Position numbers and translations under genes: made by a program. The notes under the pieces were generated by a model. The model was not told where the DNA came from, did not search any database, and saw only the letters and a list, made by a program, of their open reading frames with translations. A stretch of DNA of 64,000 bases from Thalassospira sp. TSL5-1 (GTDB lineage: Bacteria; Pseudomonadota; Alphaproteobacteria; Rhodospirillales; Thalassospiraceae): assembly GCF_001907695.1 (NCBI RefSeq), contig NZ_KV880640.1:236090-300089 (forward strand). Reading direction: 5' to 3'. Shown here one piece after another: positions 36,137 through 44,135 of the stretch. Each line of letters opens with the position of its first letter. The first letter of the stretch is position 1.

Positions 36137-36169
36137 CCCGGCACAAAAAACATCCCAAAACAAAAACAT

Positions 36170-36201
36170 ACCAGGCCGCCCCGCCCTTATGGCGGCCTGG
36201 T
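36170..36201 (+). terminator. Hairpin between acoC and SDR gene
   Basis: ACCAGGCCGCC / GGCGGCCTGGT, perfect 11-bp stem with a 10-base loop, no clear U-tract. Probably an attenuator reducing expression of the downstream butanediol genes, or an mRNA stabiliser. Confidence 0.65.
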
Positions 36202-36228
36202 TCACCCCATCATGCGGGAGGAAACGAA

Positions 36229-37017
36229 ATGAGTAATTCTGTAAAAGACCGTTCCATCATCATCACCGGTGCAGGACAGGGCATCGGCCAATCCATTGCC
36301 ACCGGCCTTGCCAGGGCGGGTGCCCATGTGATTGTCGCCGACATCAATGCCGATACCGCCACCAAAACCGCCGAAGACATTACCGCAGCCGGGGGCAAAG
36401 CCACTGGCATGACGGTGGATGTGACGAACCGCCAGAGTGTCACCGAACTGATTGCCAAAACCGTTGAAAAGAACGGCAAACTGGATGCGATGTTTAACAA
36501 TGCCGGCATTGCGCATGTAAAAAAATTCAACGACATCACCGAAGAAGACTGGCACCGAGTGATGGATGTGAATGCGATGGGTGTTTTGATTGGCACCCAG
36601 GAAGCAGCCAAGCATTTTATCGCCCAGGGTAAGGGGGGCAAAATTATCAATACCGCCTCGATTGCCGGAAAACAGGGTTACGAACCGCTGGCCCATTATT
36701 CCGCCAGCAAATTTGCCGTGGTCGCCCTGACCCAGGCGGCGGCCCGCGCCTTTGGCAAACATAAAATCAACGTCAATGCCATCTGCCCTGGCGTGGTTGC
36801 CACCGATATGTGGAAGCTGATCGACAAGGGCTTTGTCGATGAAGGCCTGACCGAACGCGACAACGAAGCCTTTGACGGTTTTTCGGCAGATATTTTAATG
36901 GGTCGGCCCTCGCGCGCCGATGACATGGTGGGGGTCAGTATTTTCCTTGCCTCGTCTGGCTCCGATTACATGACCGGGCAAAGCCTGATGATTGATGGCG
37001 GGATGGTGCTGGTTTGA
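36229..37017 (+). CDS. SDR-family acetoin/diacetyl reductase (butanediol dehydrogenase-like)
   Basis: 262-residue NAD(P)-dependent classical short-chain dehydrogenase. Nucleotide motif TGAGQGIG near residue 13, NNAGIAH, catalytic Ser in TASIAGKQG and Tyr-x-x-x-Lys as HYSASKFAV. C-terminal SGSDYMTGQSLMIDGGMVLV. It closely resembles BudC-type meso-butanediol/acetoin reductases, so it would interconvert 2,3-butanediol, acetoin and diacetyl and feed acetoin to AcoABC. GGGAGGAAAC ribosome site before ATG 36229. Its stop overlaps the next start (TGATG). Confidence 0.85.
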   Translation: MSNSVKDRSIIITGAGQGIGQSIATGLARAGAHVIVADINADTATKTAEDITAAGGKATGMTVDVTNRQSVTELIAKTVEKNGKLDAMFNNAGIAHVKKFNDITEEDWHRVMDVNAMGVLIGTQEAAKHFIAQGKGGKIINTASIAGKQGYEPLAHYSASKFAVVALTQAAARAFGKHKINVNAICPGVVATDMWKLIDKGFVDEGLTERDNEAFDGFSADILMGRPSRADDMVGVSIFLASSGSDYMTGQSLMIDGGMVLV

Positions 37018-37385
37018 TGAGCGAGAACCCGGACAATACCAGCGTGCAGGACAAACTGAACGCCATTAACAGCCGCGCCATGAGCCTTTTTGCCGCCGAC
37101 AAAACCACCATGACCGCCTTTCGCGGGGTGATGCAGGCTGCCAACAACAAAGGCGAAATGTCACCCGCGATCAAGGAATTGATGGCGGTTGCCATTGCCG
37201 TCGCGAAAGGATGCGAAGACTGCATCCTGTTTCACATTAACGAAGCCCTTAAACACGGTGCCAGCCGCCAACAGCTTGTTGAAAGCCTGGCTGTCAGCAT
37301 TGAAATGGCCGGCGGACCCGGCACGGTTTATGCGGCCAAGGCCCTAACCATTTTTGATGCCCTGCAAAACGGAGAACCCGCATGA
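37017..37385 (+). CDS. AhpD-like carboxymuconolactone decarboxylase family protein
   Basis: 122-residue helical protein with the AhpD redox motif CEDCILFHINEAL (Cys-x2-Cys-x3-His, residues about 65-77). AhpD-type proteins use these cysteines to pass electrons from a dihydrolipoyl domain to a peroxidase. It sits inside an acetoin operon that makes the lipoyl protein AcoC, so a role with that lipoyl group is attractive but inferred; no peroxiredoxin is encoded nearby. ATG overlaps the SDR stop as TGATG; its own end overlaps bdh by four bases. Confidence 0.85.
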   Translation: MSENPDNTSVQDKLNAINSRAMSLFAADKTTMTAFRGVMQAANNKGEMSPAIKELMAVAIAVAKGCEDCILFHINEALKHGASRQQLVESLAVSIEMAGGPGTVYAAKALTIFDALQNGEPA

Positions 37386-38455
37386 AAGCCCTACGGTTTC
37401 ACGCCGCAAAAGACCTGCGGATTGAAAATATCGACCAACCGCCCGCACCCGGCCCCGGCCAGGTGGTGATCCGCAACCGTTATGTGGGGATCTGCGGCAC
37501 CGACCTGCATGAATATGTGAGTGGTCCCATTTTTGTGCCATCCGATGCGCACCCTTTTACCGGTGCAACATCCCCACAGGTGCTGGGCCATGAATTTGGC
37601 GGCGAAGTTATTGCGGTGGGCGAAGGTGTGACGAAGGTTGCCCTTGGCGATCGTGTTTCGGTGCAGCCGCTGATCATGCCGCGCAGTGACGAGCATTTTG
37701 CCGACCGGGGTTTGTTTAACCTTTCGGGCAGCCTGGCCCTGGTCGGGTTAAGCTGGATTTCCGGCGGCATGTCGGAAATGGCGCTGTTAAACGACTATAA
37801 TGTCGAGAAAATCCCCGATAGCATGAGTGACGAAGAAGCCGCCCTTGTCGAACCAACAGCAGTATGTGTTTATGCCTGCGACCGCGCGGGCATCACGGCC
37901 GGTGACAGTGTGCTGGTTACGGGCGCTGGCCCCATTGGCATGCTGGCATTGCTTTGCGCCCGGGCGTTTGGTGCGACCAAGCTGTTTGTTTCGGACCTTA
38001 ATGAAACCCGCCTTGAACTCGCCCGCAAGATTGTACCGGGTGTGATTACCATCAACCCCAAACAGGATAATGTTGGCGATGTGGTGCGCGCCCACAGCCA
38101 GGACGGTGTGGGCTGTGACATCGCACTCGAATGTGTTGGCAATGAACATGCCCTGCAAGCCTGCCTTGATGCCATTCGCAAACAGGGCGTGATTGTTCAG
38201 ACCGGCTTGCATCCGGGCAAGGGCAGCCTTGATTTCTTCCAACTGACTTTCAAGGATGCCGAAATTCGCGGGTCATGGTGTTACCCGACCCATAGCTGGC
38301 CGCGCACGATTGACCTTATTTCTTCAGGTGCCGTGCCGGCATCCCGCGTTGTGACCAAAAAAATCAAGCTGGACCAGGCTGTCAAAGACGGGTTTGACGC
38401 CCTGCTCGACCCGGCCGGGTCGGAGCTTAAAATTCTGATTGACCTGAAAGCCTGA
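37382..38455 (+). CDS. Zinc-type 2,3-butanediol dehydrogenase
   Basis: 357-residue medium-chain NAD-dependent alcohol dehydrogenase, probably oxidising 2,3-butanediol to acetoin. Catalytic zinc ligands lie in GICGTDLHEY and GHEFGGE; the Rossmann motif is VTGAGPIGMLALLCARAFGA. The lobe that normally holds four Cys for the structural zinc has none here (PLIMPRSDEHFADRGLFN), so the structural zinc is missing, while the following NLSGSLALVGLS matches butanediol dehydrogenases. Last metabolic gene of the aco operon, ATGA-coupled to the AhpD-like gene. It could act on a related vicinal diol. Confidence 0.85.
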   Translation: MKALRFHAAKDLRIENIDQPPAPGPGQVVIRNRYVGICGTDLHEYVSGPIFVPSDAHPFTGATSPQVLGHEFGGEVIAVGEGVTKVALGDRVSVQPLIMPRSDEHFADRGLFNLSGSLALVGLSWISGGMSEMALLNDYNVEKIPDSMSDEEAALVEPTAVCVYACDRAGITAGDSVLVTGAGPIGMLALLCARAFGATKLFVSDLNETRLELARKIVPGVITINPKQDNVGDVVRAHSQDGVGCDIALECVGNEHALQACLDAIRKQGVIVQTGLHPGKGSLDFFQLTFKDAEIRGSWCYPTHSWPRTIDLISSGAVPASRVVTKKIKLDQAVKDGFDALLDPAGSELKILIDLKA

Positions 38456-38500
38456 CGGTTTTGTCGGCGCCATAAAGTCAACACAGATAAGACCTTTGCT

Positions 38501-38536
38501 ATGGGGCGGTCAAAGATGGTATTTTGACCGCCCCAT
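38501..38536 (+). terminator. Perfect 14-bp hairpin before acoR
   Basis: ATGGGGCGGTCAAA / TTTGACCGCCCCAT with an 8-base loop, 45 bases behind bdh and 17 before the acoR start. It has no U-tract and overlaps the leader of acoR; it may be a terminator for the operon or an operator/attenuator controlling acoR. Confidence 0.6.
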
Positions 38537-38552
38537 ATTATGGGAGGAAACA

Positions 38553-40556
38553 ATGGGAAGGCTAAATAATAATCAGCCCCATACCCTCGAAATCATGCGC
38601 GTGGCAGAAGGGCAAAAAAGCCCCCAACGTGACGAGGATGTGCAGGCTTCCTGGCGACGCTGTTTATATGAACACCAGTTGGACCCGACCCGCTATGAAG
38701 GCGCGCGGATATTGACCCAGCAGGAATTGCGCCATCATCGCCAGGCATCGGAAGAATTGCTGTGCATGGCTCGCTACGGGATGGAGGATCTCTATCGACG
38801 GGTCAATGCGATGGGCTATATCCTGCTTTTGACCAATGCACAGGGTGTTGCCATCGACACCATCGGTGATCAAGACCTAGACCGGGAATTGCGCCACGCC
38901 GGGCTGATTGCCGGGTCTGAATGGCACGAAAGCCATGTGGGCACCAATGGGGTTGGGGCCTGCCTGATGACCGGACGCGAAATTATTGTTCACCGCACCG
39001 ATCATTTCGATATGGCGCTTACCCCACTTTCCTGCACGGCAGTGCCCATTCACGACACAAAGGGCGGCCTGATCGGGGTTTTGGACCTGTCACACCTGCA
39101 AGCCCCGCAGGATAAAATGAGCCAGGCGCTGACACTGGAAGTCATGAAATCCTGTGTGCGGCGGATTGAAATGGCAAATCTGGTACAAACCCATCGGCAG
39201 GACTGGATTTTGCGGCTTCATCCCACGGCGGAGTTTCTCGATGTGGACCCGATGGCGGCCATTGCCATTGGCACCGACGGGCGCATTCGCGGCATGACCC
39301 ATAATGCGCATAAACTATTGGCCCGCTCTCTGCCCGATCAATCCCGTAACATTCAAAACGGTGCGACCATCACCGGACAATTGATTGGCCGGACTTTTTC
39401 CGACCTTTTTGCCTATGACCCCGAGGACCTGCCGAAACTGTCGCGTTCACGCGGCAATGGTGATGGCATGATTGAGTTGCAAAGTGGCGAATTTACCTTT
39501 GCCCGGGCCGTGCCGCCGGTTGCGGCGATCAAAAGACGGGTCATCAACGCCCTGCCGCTACCGTTGCAAAATATTCACGGCGGTGATCCCGCCCTGCAAA
39601 AACTGGCCGAACAGGCCGCCAAACTGGTCGACCGGCAAATCAGCATCATTTTGCGCGGTGAAACCGGCACCGGCAAAGAATTCATTGCCCATGCCATGCA
39701 CAAGGCCAGCCAGCGCCGCGGGCCATTTATCGCCATTAACTGCGCTGCCCTGCCCGAAAGCCTGATTGAAAGCGAATTGTTTGGCTATACCGCCAATGCC
39801 TTTACCGGGGCCAATGGCAAAGGCAAAAAAGGCCTGATCCGCGAGGCACATGGCGGCACCCTGTTTTTGGACGAAATTGGCGATATGCCGCTGGCCATGC
39901 AGGCCCGGCTGTTGCGCGTTTTGTCGGAACGTGAAGTGATGCCAGTGGGCGGCAGCCGGGCGGAACCGGTGGATATTCGGGTCATTTCCGCCTCTCACCG
40001 CGACTTGCCCCAACTTGTTGCCAGGGGCGAATTCCGTCAGGATCTTTATTACCGCTTAAACGGGCTAACGCTGGATATTCCCGCCGTTCGCAACCGGGCG
40101 GATGTGCAATGGCTGATCGAACATATTGCCCGCAAGACCGAGGGCGCACCCACCTTCTCAACCGAGGCCATGACCCTGTTACTTGCCCATGACTGGCCCG
40201 GGAATGTGCGCGAAATTGTCAATTTATGCGCGCTATGTGCCGCCCTGTGTGATGGTGCGGTCGTCACCCCGGATGATTTACCGCCCGAAATTACCGATAC
40301 CAGGCAAACCCAACCAGCAAAGCCGCTGTCACTCCTTGCGGCAAATGGCAACCATCCTGCATCTCATTCACCCCCGGCAAGTGATCAAAACGAAGCCGCG
40401 AGGCTACGCACCCTGATCATGGCCTGTGATGGCAATATTTCGGCGGTGGCCCGGCGGGCGAATGTCAATCGCAGCACCATTTATCGCCGTTTGCAACGGT
40501 TGGGGCTGGGCCATTTGATCAAACAAAACAGGTTTTCCGATGTGAACCGCCTTTAG
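38553..40556 (+). CDS. acoR: AcoR, sigma-54-dependent activator of acetoin catabolism
   Basis: 667-residue bacterial enhancer-binding protein. N-terminal GAF-like sensor (about 60-210: SEWHESHVGTNGVGACLMTGREI typical of AcoR). Central AAA+ domain with Walker A GETGTGKE (369-376), Walker B GGTLFLDEIGDM and arginine finger region. The sigma-54 contact loop reads NAFTGA (415-420) in place of GAFTGA. C-terminal Fis-type HTH (GNISAVARRANVNRSTIYRRLQRLGL). ATG at 38553 follows GGGAGG. It should bind the TGTTGCA sites at 31756-31820 and open the promoter at 31860 when acetoin is present. Confidence 0.93.
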   Translation: MGRLNNNQPHTLEIMRVAEGQKSPQRDEDVQASWRRCLYEHQLDPTRYEGARILTQQELRHHRQASEELLCMARYGMEDLYRRVNAMGYILLLTNAQGVAIDTIGDQDLDRELRHAGLIAGSEWHESHVGTNGVGACLMTGREIIVHRTDHFDMALTPLSCTAVPIHDTKGGLIGVLDLSHLQAPQDKMSQALTLEVMKSCVRRIEMANLVQTHRQDWILRLHPTAEFLDVDPMAAIAIGTDGRIRGMTHNAHKLLARSLPDQSRNIQNGATITGQLIGRTFSDLFAYDPEDLPKLSRSRGNGDGMIELQSGEFTFARAVPPVAAIKRRVINALPLPLQNIHGGDPALQKLAEQAAKLVDRQISIILRGETGTGKEFIAHAMHKASQRRGPFIAINCAALPESLIESELFGYTANAFTGANGKGKKGLIREAHGGTLFLDEIGDMPLAMQARLLRVLSEREVMPVGGSRAEPVDIRVISASHRDLPQLVARGEFRQDLYYRLNGLTLDIPAVRNRADVQWLIEHIARKTEGAPTFSTEAMTLLLAHDWPGNVREIVNLCALCAALCDGAVVTPDDLPPEITDTRQTQPAKPLSLLAANGNHPASHSPPASDQNEAARLRTLIMACDGNISAVARRANVNRSTIYRRLQRLGLGHLIKQNRFSDVNRL

Positions 40557-40577
40557 CCCGACGTCATGCGCAGCGGT

Positions 40578-41522
40578 TTATGGCTGCCGTGGCGGATAAG
40601 CCGCTCGGCACACGCCAATCACGGTATCGCGCAACCATTTATGGGCGGGGTCGGCCTCCTGTCGCGGGTGCCACATTGCCGATATTCTGATTTCCGGTAG
40701 TAAAACCGGCACGTCAAACATCATCAGGCCGGAAATTTCGCGATCATCGGCCTGCAACAGGCTGCCAAGACAGGAATGTGGAACAAGGGCCACCAGTTCC
40801 GAGTGTCGCGCAATTCGTATGGCATCGGGAAAACCGGGAACAATAACCCGAATGTTTCGCGCAAGCCCCAAGCCATTCAGGACCGCATCAACGGGTTGCG
40901 CGACGTTGCCATCCTTTGACACCGCAATATGGTGACAGGCGGCAAAGGTATCGGGACTGACGGGAGTATCCCCCGACAATAAAGGGTGCTTCGCGCGCGC
41001 AATCCCGATCAAATGATCACAAAATAACAGGCGGGTGCGAATTTCGGGCGCGGTGGTGCCGATCACCCCTATTTCAAGGTCAATCATGCCGTCGCGCAAC
41101 GGCCCGGCGTTTTTGTCAGGCTTTGGGGCAAAACGCAGGCATATGCCAGGCGCGGCTGTGCTTACTGCAGCCACAACCGGCCCCGCAAGACACGCCATGA
41201 AGGCTTCGCTAACCCGAATGGTAAAGGTACGCTCAAGGGCGCCGACGTCGAGTGTTTTTGGCTGTGGTTGCAGCACGGCCTGGACATCACGCGCCAGATT
41301 GTGAACATGATCGCGCAATTCCTCGGCGCGCGGGGTTGGTACCATGCCGCGCCCCGCCCGCACCAGCAACGGATCACCGGTTGCCGCCCGTAACCGCGCA
41401 AGCGTGCGGCTCATGGCGGAAATACTCAGGCCAAGGCGCTGTGCCGCCGCCGTTACACTGCCTTCAACCAGCAATACATCCAGCGCGACAAGAAGATTCA
41501 AATCAACATCCACATTCTTCAT
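40578..41522 (-). CDS. LysR-family transcriptional regulator
   Basis: 314-residue LysR regulator of the NodD/LeuO-like subgroup, which opens with VDLNLLVALDVLLVEGSVTAAAQRLGLSISAMSRTLARLRAATGDPLLVRAGRGMVPTPRA (HTH at about 20-60, followed by the typical 'VRAGRGMVPTPRA' turn). Effector domain from ~95. ATG 41522 is chosen over a TTG at 41528. Convergent with acoR (22 bases apart) and divergent from an SDR gene, the probable target. Confidence 0.9.
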   Translation of the reverse strand: MKNVDVDLNLLVALDVLLVEGSVTAAAQRLGLSISAMSRTLARLRAATGDPLLVRAGRGMVPTPRAEELRDHVHNLARDVQAVLQPQPKTLDVGALERTFTIRVSEAFMACLAGPVVAAVSTAAPGICLRFAPKPDKNAGPLRDGMIDLEIGVIGTTAPEIRTRLLFCDHLIGIARAKHPLLSGDTPVSPDTFAACHHIAVSKDGNVAQPVDAVLNGLGLARNIRVIVPGFPDAIRIARHSELVALVPHSCLGSLLQADDREISGLMMFDVPVLLPEIRISAMWHPRQEADPAHKWLRDTVIGVCRAAYPPRQP

Positions 41523-41655
41523 GCCCAAAGCCTATCCTGTTTATGCGCTGCGACATAGCGTTTGATGCAACTATATTGTGCATTTGCAGCGTCTGGCGCC
41601 TATTAGGCATTAATTTATATTGACGTTATCGTAACCCCGGAAAGGACGATAACGA

Positions 41656-42390
41656 ATGTCTCAAACACAACCCCAATCCAGCCTCCCCACCCCGACAATC
41701 CTTCTCATTGGTGCGTCACGCGGCCTTGGACATGCAATGGCGGCAGAGTTTCTGAAAAAAGGCTGGAACGTTGTTGGCACAGTCCGCGCTGGCAGCGGTC
41801 ACACCTTGCTTCATGATTTGCAATTGGACTATCCAGATCGGGTGGAAATTGAAATTCTCGATATCTGCAAAACCGATCAGCTTGATGCGTTGCACCAACG
41901 GTTAACCGGCCGGGAATTCGATATTCTGTTTGTGAATGCAGGCACAACCAACCCCGACCCCGGCCAGACAATTGGTGAAGTTTCAACCGAAGACTTCACC
42001 GACCTTATGATTACCAACGCGCTTGGCCCGATGCGCGTAATTGAGACGCTAAAAACCCGGGTCACATCAACGGGCACCATCGGCGTTATGTCATCGGGTC
42101 AAGGCAGCATCAGCAATAATGAAACCGGCCTGCGCGAGCTTTATCGGGGGACAAAGGCCGCTCTTAACATGTTTATGCGCAGCTTTGCCGCGCGTGAAGC
42201 CACCACCACCAACACATCGCGCGCGCTGGTGACAATGGCACCGGGTTGGGTCCGCACCGATCTTGGGGGCCCGGAAGGCCGCCTTTCAATCGAGGAAAGC
42301 ATCCCCAGCCTCGTCAACGTCCTGTTGGAAAAACACGGCAAACCGGGGCTGGAATATCTGGATTATCAGGGACGCACCGTGCCCTGGTGA
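41656..42390 (+). CDS. Short-chain dehydrogenase/reductase
   Basis: 244-residue NAD(P)-binding SDR. Nucleotide motif IGASRGLGHAMAAEFLKKGW, NAG motif as FVNAGTTNP, catalytic Ser in VMSSGQGS and the Y-x3-K motif as LYRGTKAALN. An ultimately C-factor/CsgA-like SDR. The substrate is unknown. It is divergent from the LysR gene with a 130-base intergenic region and stands alone. Confidence 0.85.
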   Translation: MSQTQPQSSLPTPTILLIGASRGLGHAMAAEFLKKGWNVVGTVRAGSGHTLLHDLQLDYPDRVEIEILDICKTDQLDALHQRLTGREFDILFVNAGTTNPDPGQTIGEVSTEDFTDLMITNALGPMRVIETLKTRVTSTGTIGVMSSGQGSISNNETGLRELYRGTKAALNMFMRSFAAREATTTNTSRALVTMAPGWVRTDLGGPEGRLSIEESIPSLVNVLLEKHGKPGLEYLDYQGRTVPW

Positions 42391-42397
42391 ACCGGGT

Positions 42398-43423
42398 TCA
42401 CAACCCCGCCAAAATCTCTGCCGTTACCGGCATTCTCCCAAGGGTGTTCTCAATCCGGTTGCGCCATTTGGGGCCACGGTCCCGGGCGTCCTCTAATGCT
42501 TCCTTAAGGTCATAGGGACGGTCCTGTGCCAAAACATCGATCAGCAGGGCGGCCTGTTGCTGGTCTTTGCGCTGTTTAAGGGCGACATCGCTACCACGGC
42601 GGCGGTCAGCGACGATCAGTTTGTGAATGGCAAAGCGTTCCGGTCGCGGCACATTCACCAACAGGCCATTGCGATACAAAACCGCCGATTTAATGGGATC
42701 GGCGATCAGATAATTCAAATGATGCAGGGACAGCGCACTCACGCCAAGGGCGGGAAGGTTTTTAACCCTTTCCTGTTCATCAAAGGACGGGCTTAAAAAC
42801 TCGACCAAGGAGCCATCCTGTTTTTGTTTCCAGCGCCAGAATGTCCGTCCCTCCTGCGAGGGAATGGCTTCAAATTTCAGATCGGCAAAAACATCGGCCA
42901 AATTTTCATCGACCTGATCATCAATCGCGACGGACAACCGCTCGAAACTGGCGATATCGACATCCATCGTCTGGGCCAGGTCGTCGGTTGTCAGGCGAAT
43001 GCCCAATTCGCCTTCATACAGACGAAAGGCATTTGTGCCGACCAGCACACCGCCGAGACGAAACACCCCCACCCGCGCCATTGCGGCGAGCAAACTGCCC
43101 GTGCCACGATCCACCGGCAACAGACCTTCGGCCCGCAAAATCCGCATCAGGCGGCCACACTGTTTTTGCCGTTCTTTCTGCTCCGCCCGGATGGCGTTAA
43201 TCCGTTCAATGCGTTGGCGAATATCATCATTATTCGGACCAATGAAACGGGCAATGGTATCGGTCCCCAAACGGTAACGGTCATACCAGTATTCGCGCCC
43301 GTTCAAAACGCGCAGTTCAGGCGTGCCACGCACCTCCAAAACTTGTTCGTCCTTTAGCAAACGAAGCAAATCCGTATATGTCGCAACCGCTGTTGCACTG
43401 AGATTTCGGTAATTTCCGGCCAT
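42398..43423 (-). CDS. GSU2403-family nucleotidyltransferase-fold protein
   Basis: 341-residue cytosolic protein of a family with a nucleotidyltransferase fold. The N-terminal ~115 residues are helical and basic (RIERINAIRAEQKERQKQCGRLMRILRAEG), then the NTase core VGVFRLGGVLVGTNAFRLYEGELG and TMDVDIASFERLSVA, with the DVD acidic pair. The C-terminal part contains PERFAIHKLIVADRRRG. Related folds occur in toxin-antitoxin and abortive-infection systems, but no partner antitoxin gene is adjacent here. ATG at 43423. Two copies of a 30-bp inverted repeat sit in its promoter. Function not known. Confidence 0.75.
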   Translation of the reverse strand: MAGNYRNLSATAVATYTDLLRLLKDEQVLEVRGTPELRVLNGREYWYDRYRLGTDTIARFIGPNNDDIRQRIERINAIRAEQKERQKQCGRLMRILRAEGLLPVDRGTGSLLAAMARVGVFRLGGVLVGTNAFRLYEGELGIRLTTDDLAQTMDVDIASFERLSVAIDDQVDENLADVFADLKFEAIPSQEGRTFWRWKQKQDGSLVEFLSPSFDEQERVKNLPALGVSALSLHHLNYLIADPIKSAVLYRNGLLVNVPRPERFAIHKLIVADRRRGSDVALKQRKDQQQAALLIDVLAQDRPYDLKEALEDARDRGPKWRNRIENTLGRMPVTAEILAGL

Positions 43424-43431
43424 AACCCGCC

Positions 43432-43508
43432 ATACTGCACAAATTATTTCATGTGCAGTATGGTAACAGAAACTAAAAATACTGCACAAATTATTTTATG
43501 TGCAGTAT
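43432..43508. promoter_or_regulatory. Two copies of a 30-bp inverted-repeat element
   Basis: ATACTGCAC-N12-GTGCAGTAT occurs at 43432-43461 and 43479-43508; the 12-base centres (AAATTATTTCAT and AAATTATTTTAT) differ at one base. They lie just upstream of the nucleotidyltransferase start, 47 bases apart start to start, and are probable operators, possibly autoregulatory. Confidence 0.8.
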
Positions 43509-43536
43509 TTCAAGGACTATCAACCCGACACAATGT

Positions 43537-44133
43537 TTACGCCGTTAACACGATTTCGTAAACCGTTGTGGACTTGTCTGTTTTCAGGGTGAAATCAGCG
43601 GCTGAAGGGTCACATATCATGGCATCAAGGGGTTGCAATTGATGGGTTTCACCATCGCCCACAACGATTTCGACCGCATCCTGCACCAGTATGAACGTAA
43701 CCGTTTTTTCCGATGTTGTGAGGATTTGAGTACCATTCACGACATGCCGGGTCACGCGATGTGTGCTGCGATTTCGCCGGGTCATCACATTCAAATCCGT
43801 GATGGGCCCGTCCACCAGCATTGCCGATGTTGGTATATCGGCCGCAAACGGATAAGGCGGCGTATCGTGCGTTAGTGTGACAGGGGCCTGATCGCCAATC
43901 ACAAGCGTCATCCCCGCCCCTTCCAGAATGGAAAGGGTGCGATCAATACCGGGAAAGCTGGAAAACGGGCCATCACTGGCAACCTTTGCCATGCTGATGC
44001 GCCAGGCAAAATCATCCAGCCCGGCATTGGCGGGGTAAACGGCGATTTCCACCGTTTCCCCGCCACCGTTTTTCCAAGGCATTCGGCGATAGTCACTTGC
44101 CCGCAAAATGCGGATGGCCGAAGGCGCAGTCAT
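43537..44133 (-). CDS. hutD: HutD family protein
   Basis: 198-residue cupin-like protein of the HutD (DUF886) family. Opening RILRASDYRRMPWKNGGGETVEIAVYP contains the characteristic W-KNGGG-T-EI. Then FAWRISMAKVASDGPFSSFPGIDRTL, also characteristic, and a second cupin half. HutD accompanies histidine utilisation operons and has been proposed to limit excess pathway induction, perhaps by binding urocanate or N-formylglutamate. It follows hutU by two bases, so it is the last gene of hutGUD. Confidence 0.9.
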   Translation of the reverse strand: MTAPSAIRILRASDYRRMPWKNGGGETVEIAVYPANAGLDDFAWRISMAKVASDGPFSSFPGIDRTLSILEGAGMTLVIGDQAPVTLTHDTPPYPFAADIPTSAMLVDGPITDLNVMTRRNRSTHRVTRHVVNGTQILTTSEKTVTFILVQDAVEIVVGDGETHQLQPLDAMICDPSAADFTLKTDKSTTVYEIVLTA

Positions 44134-44135
44134 GA

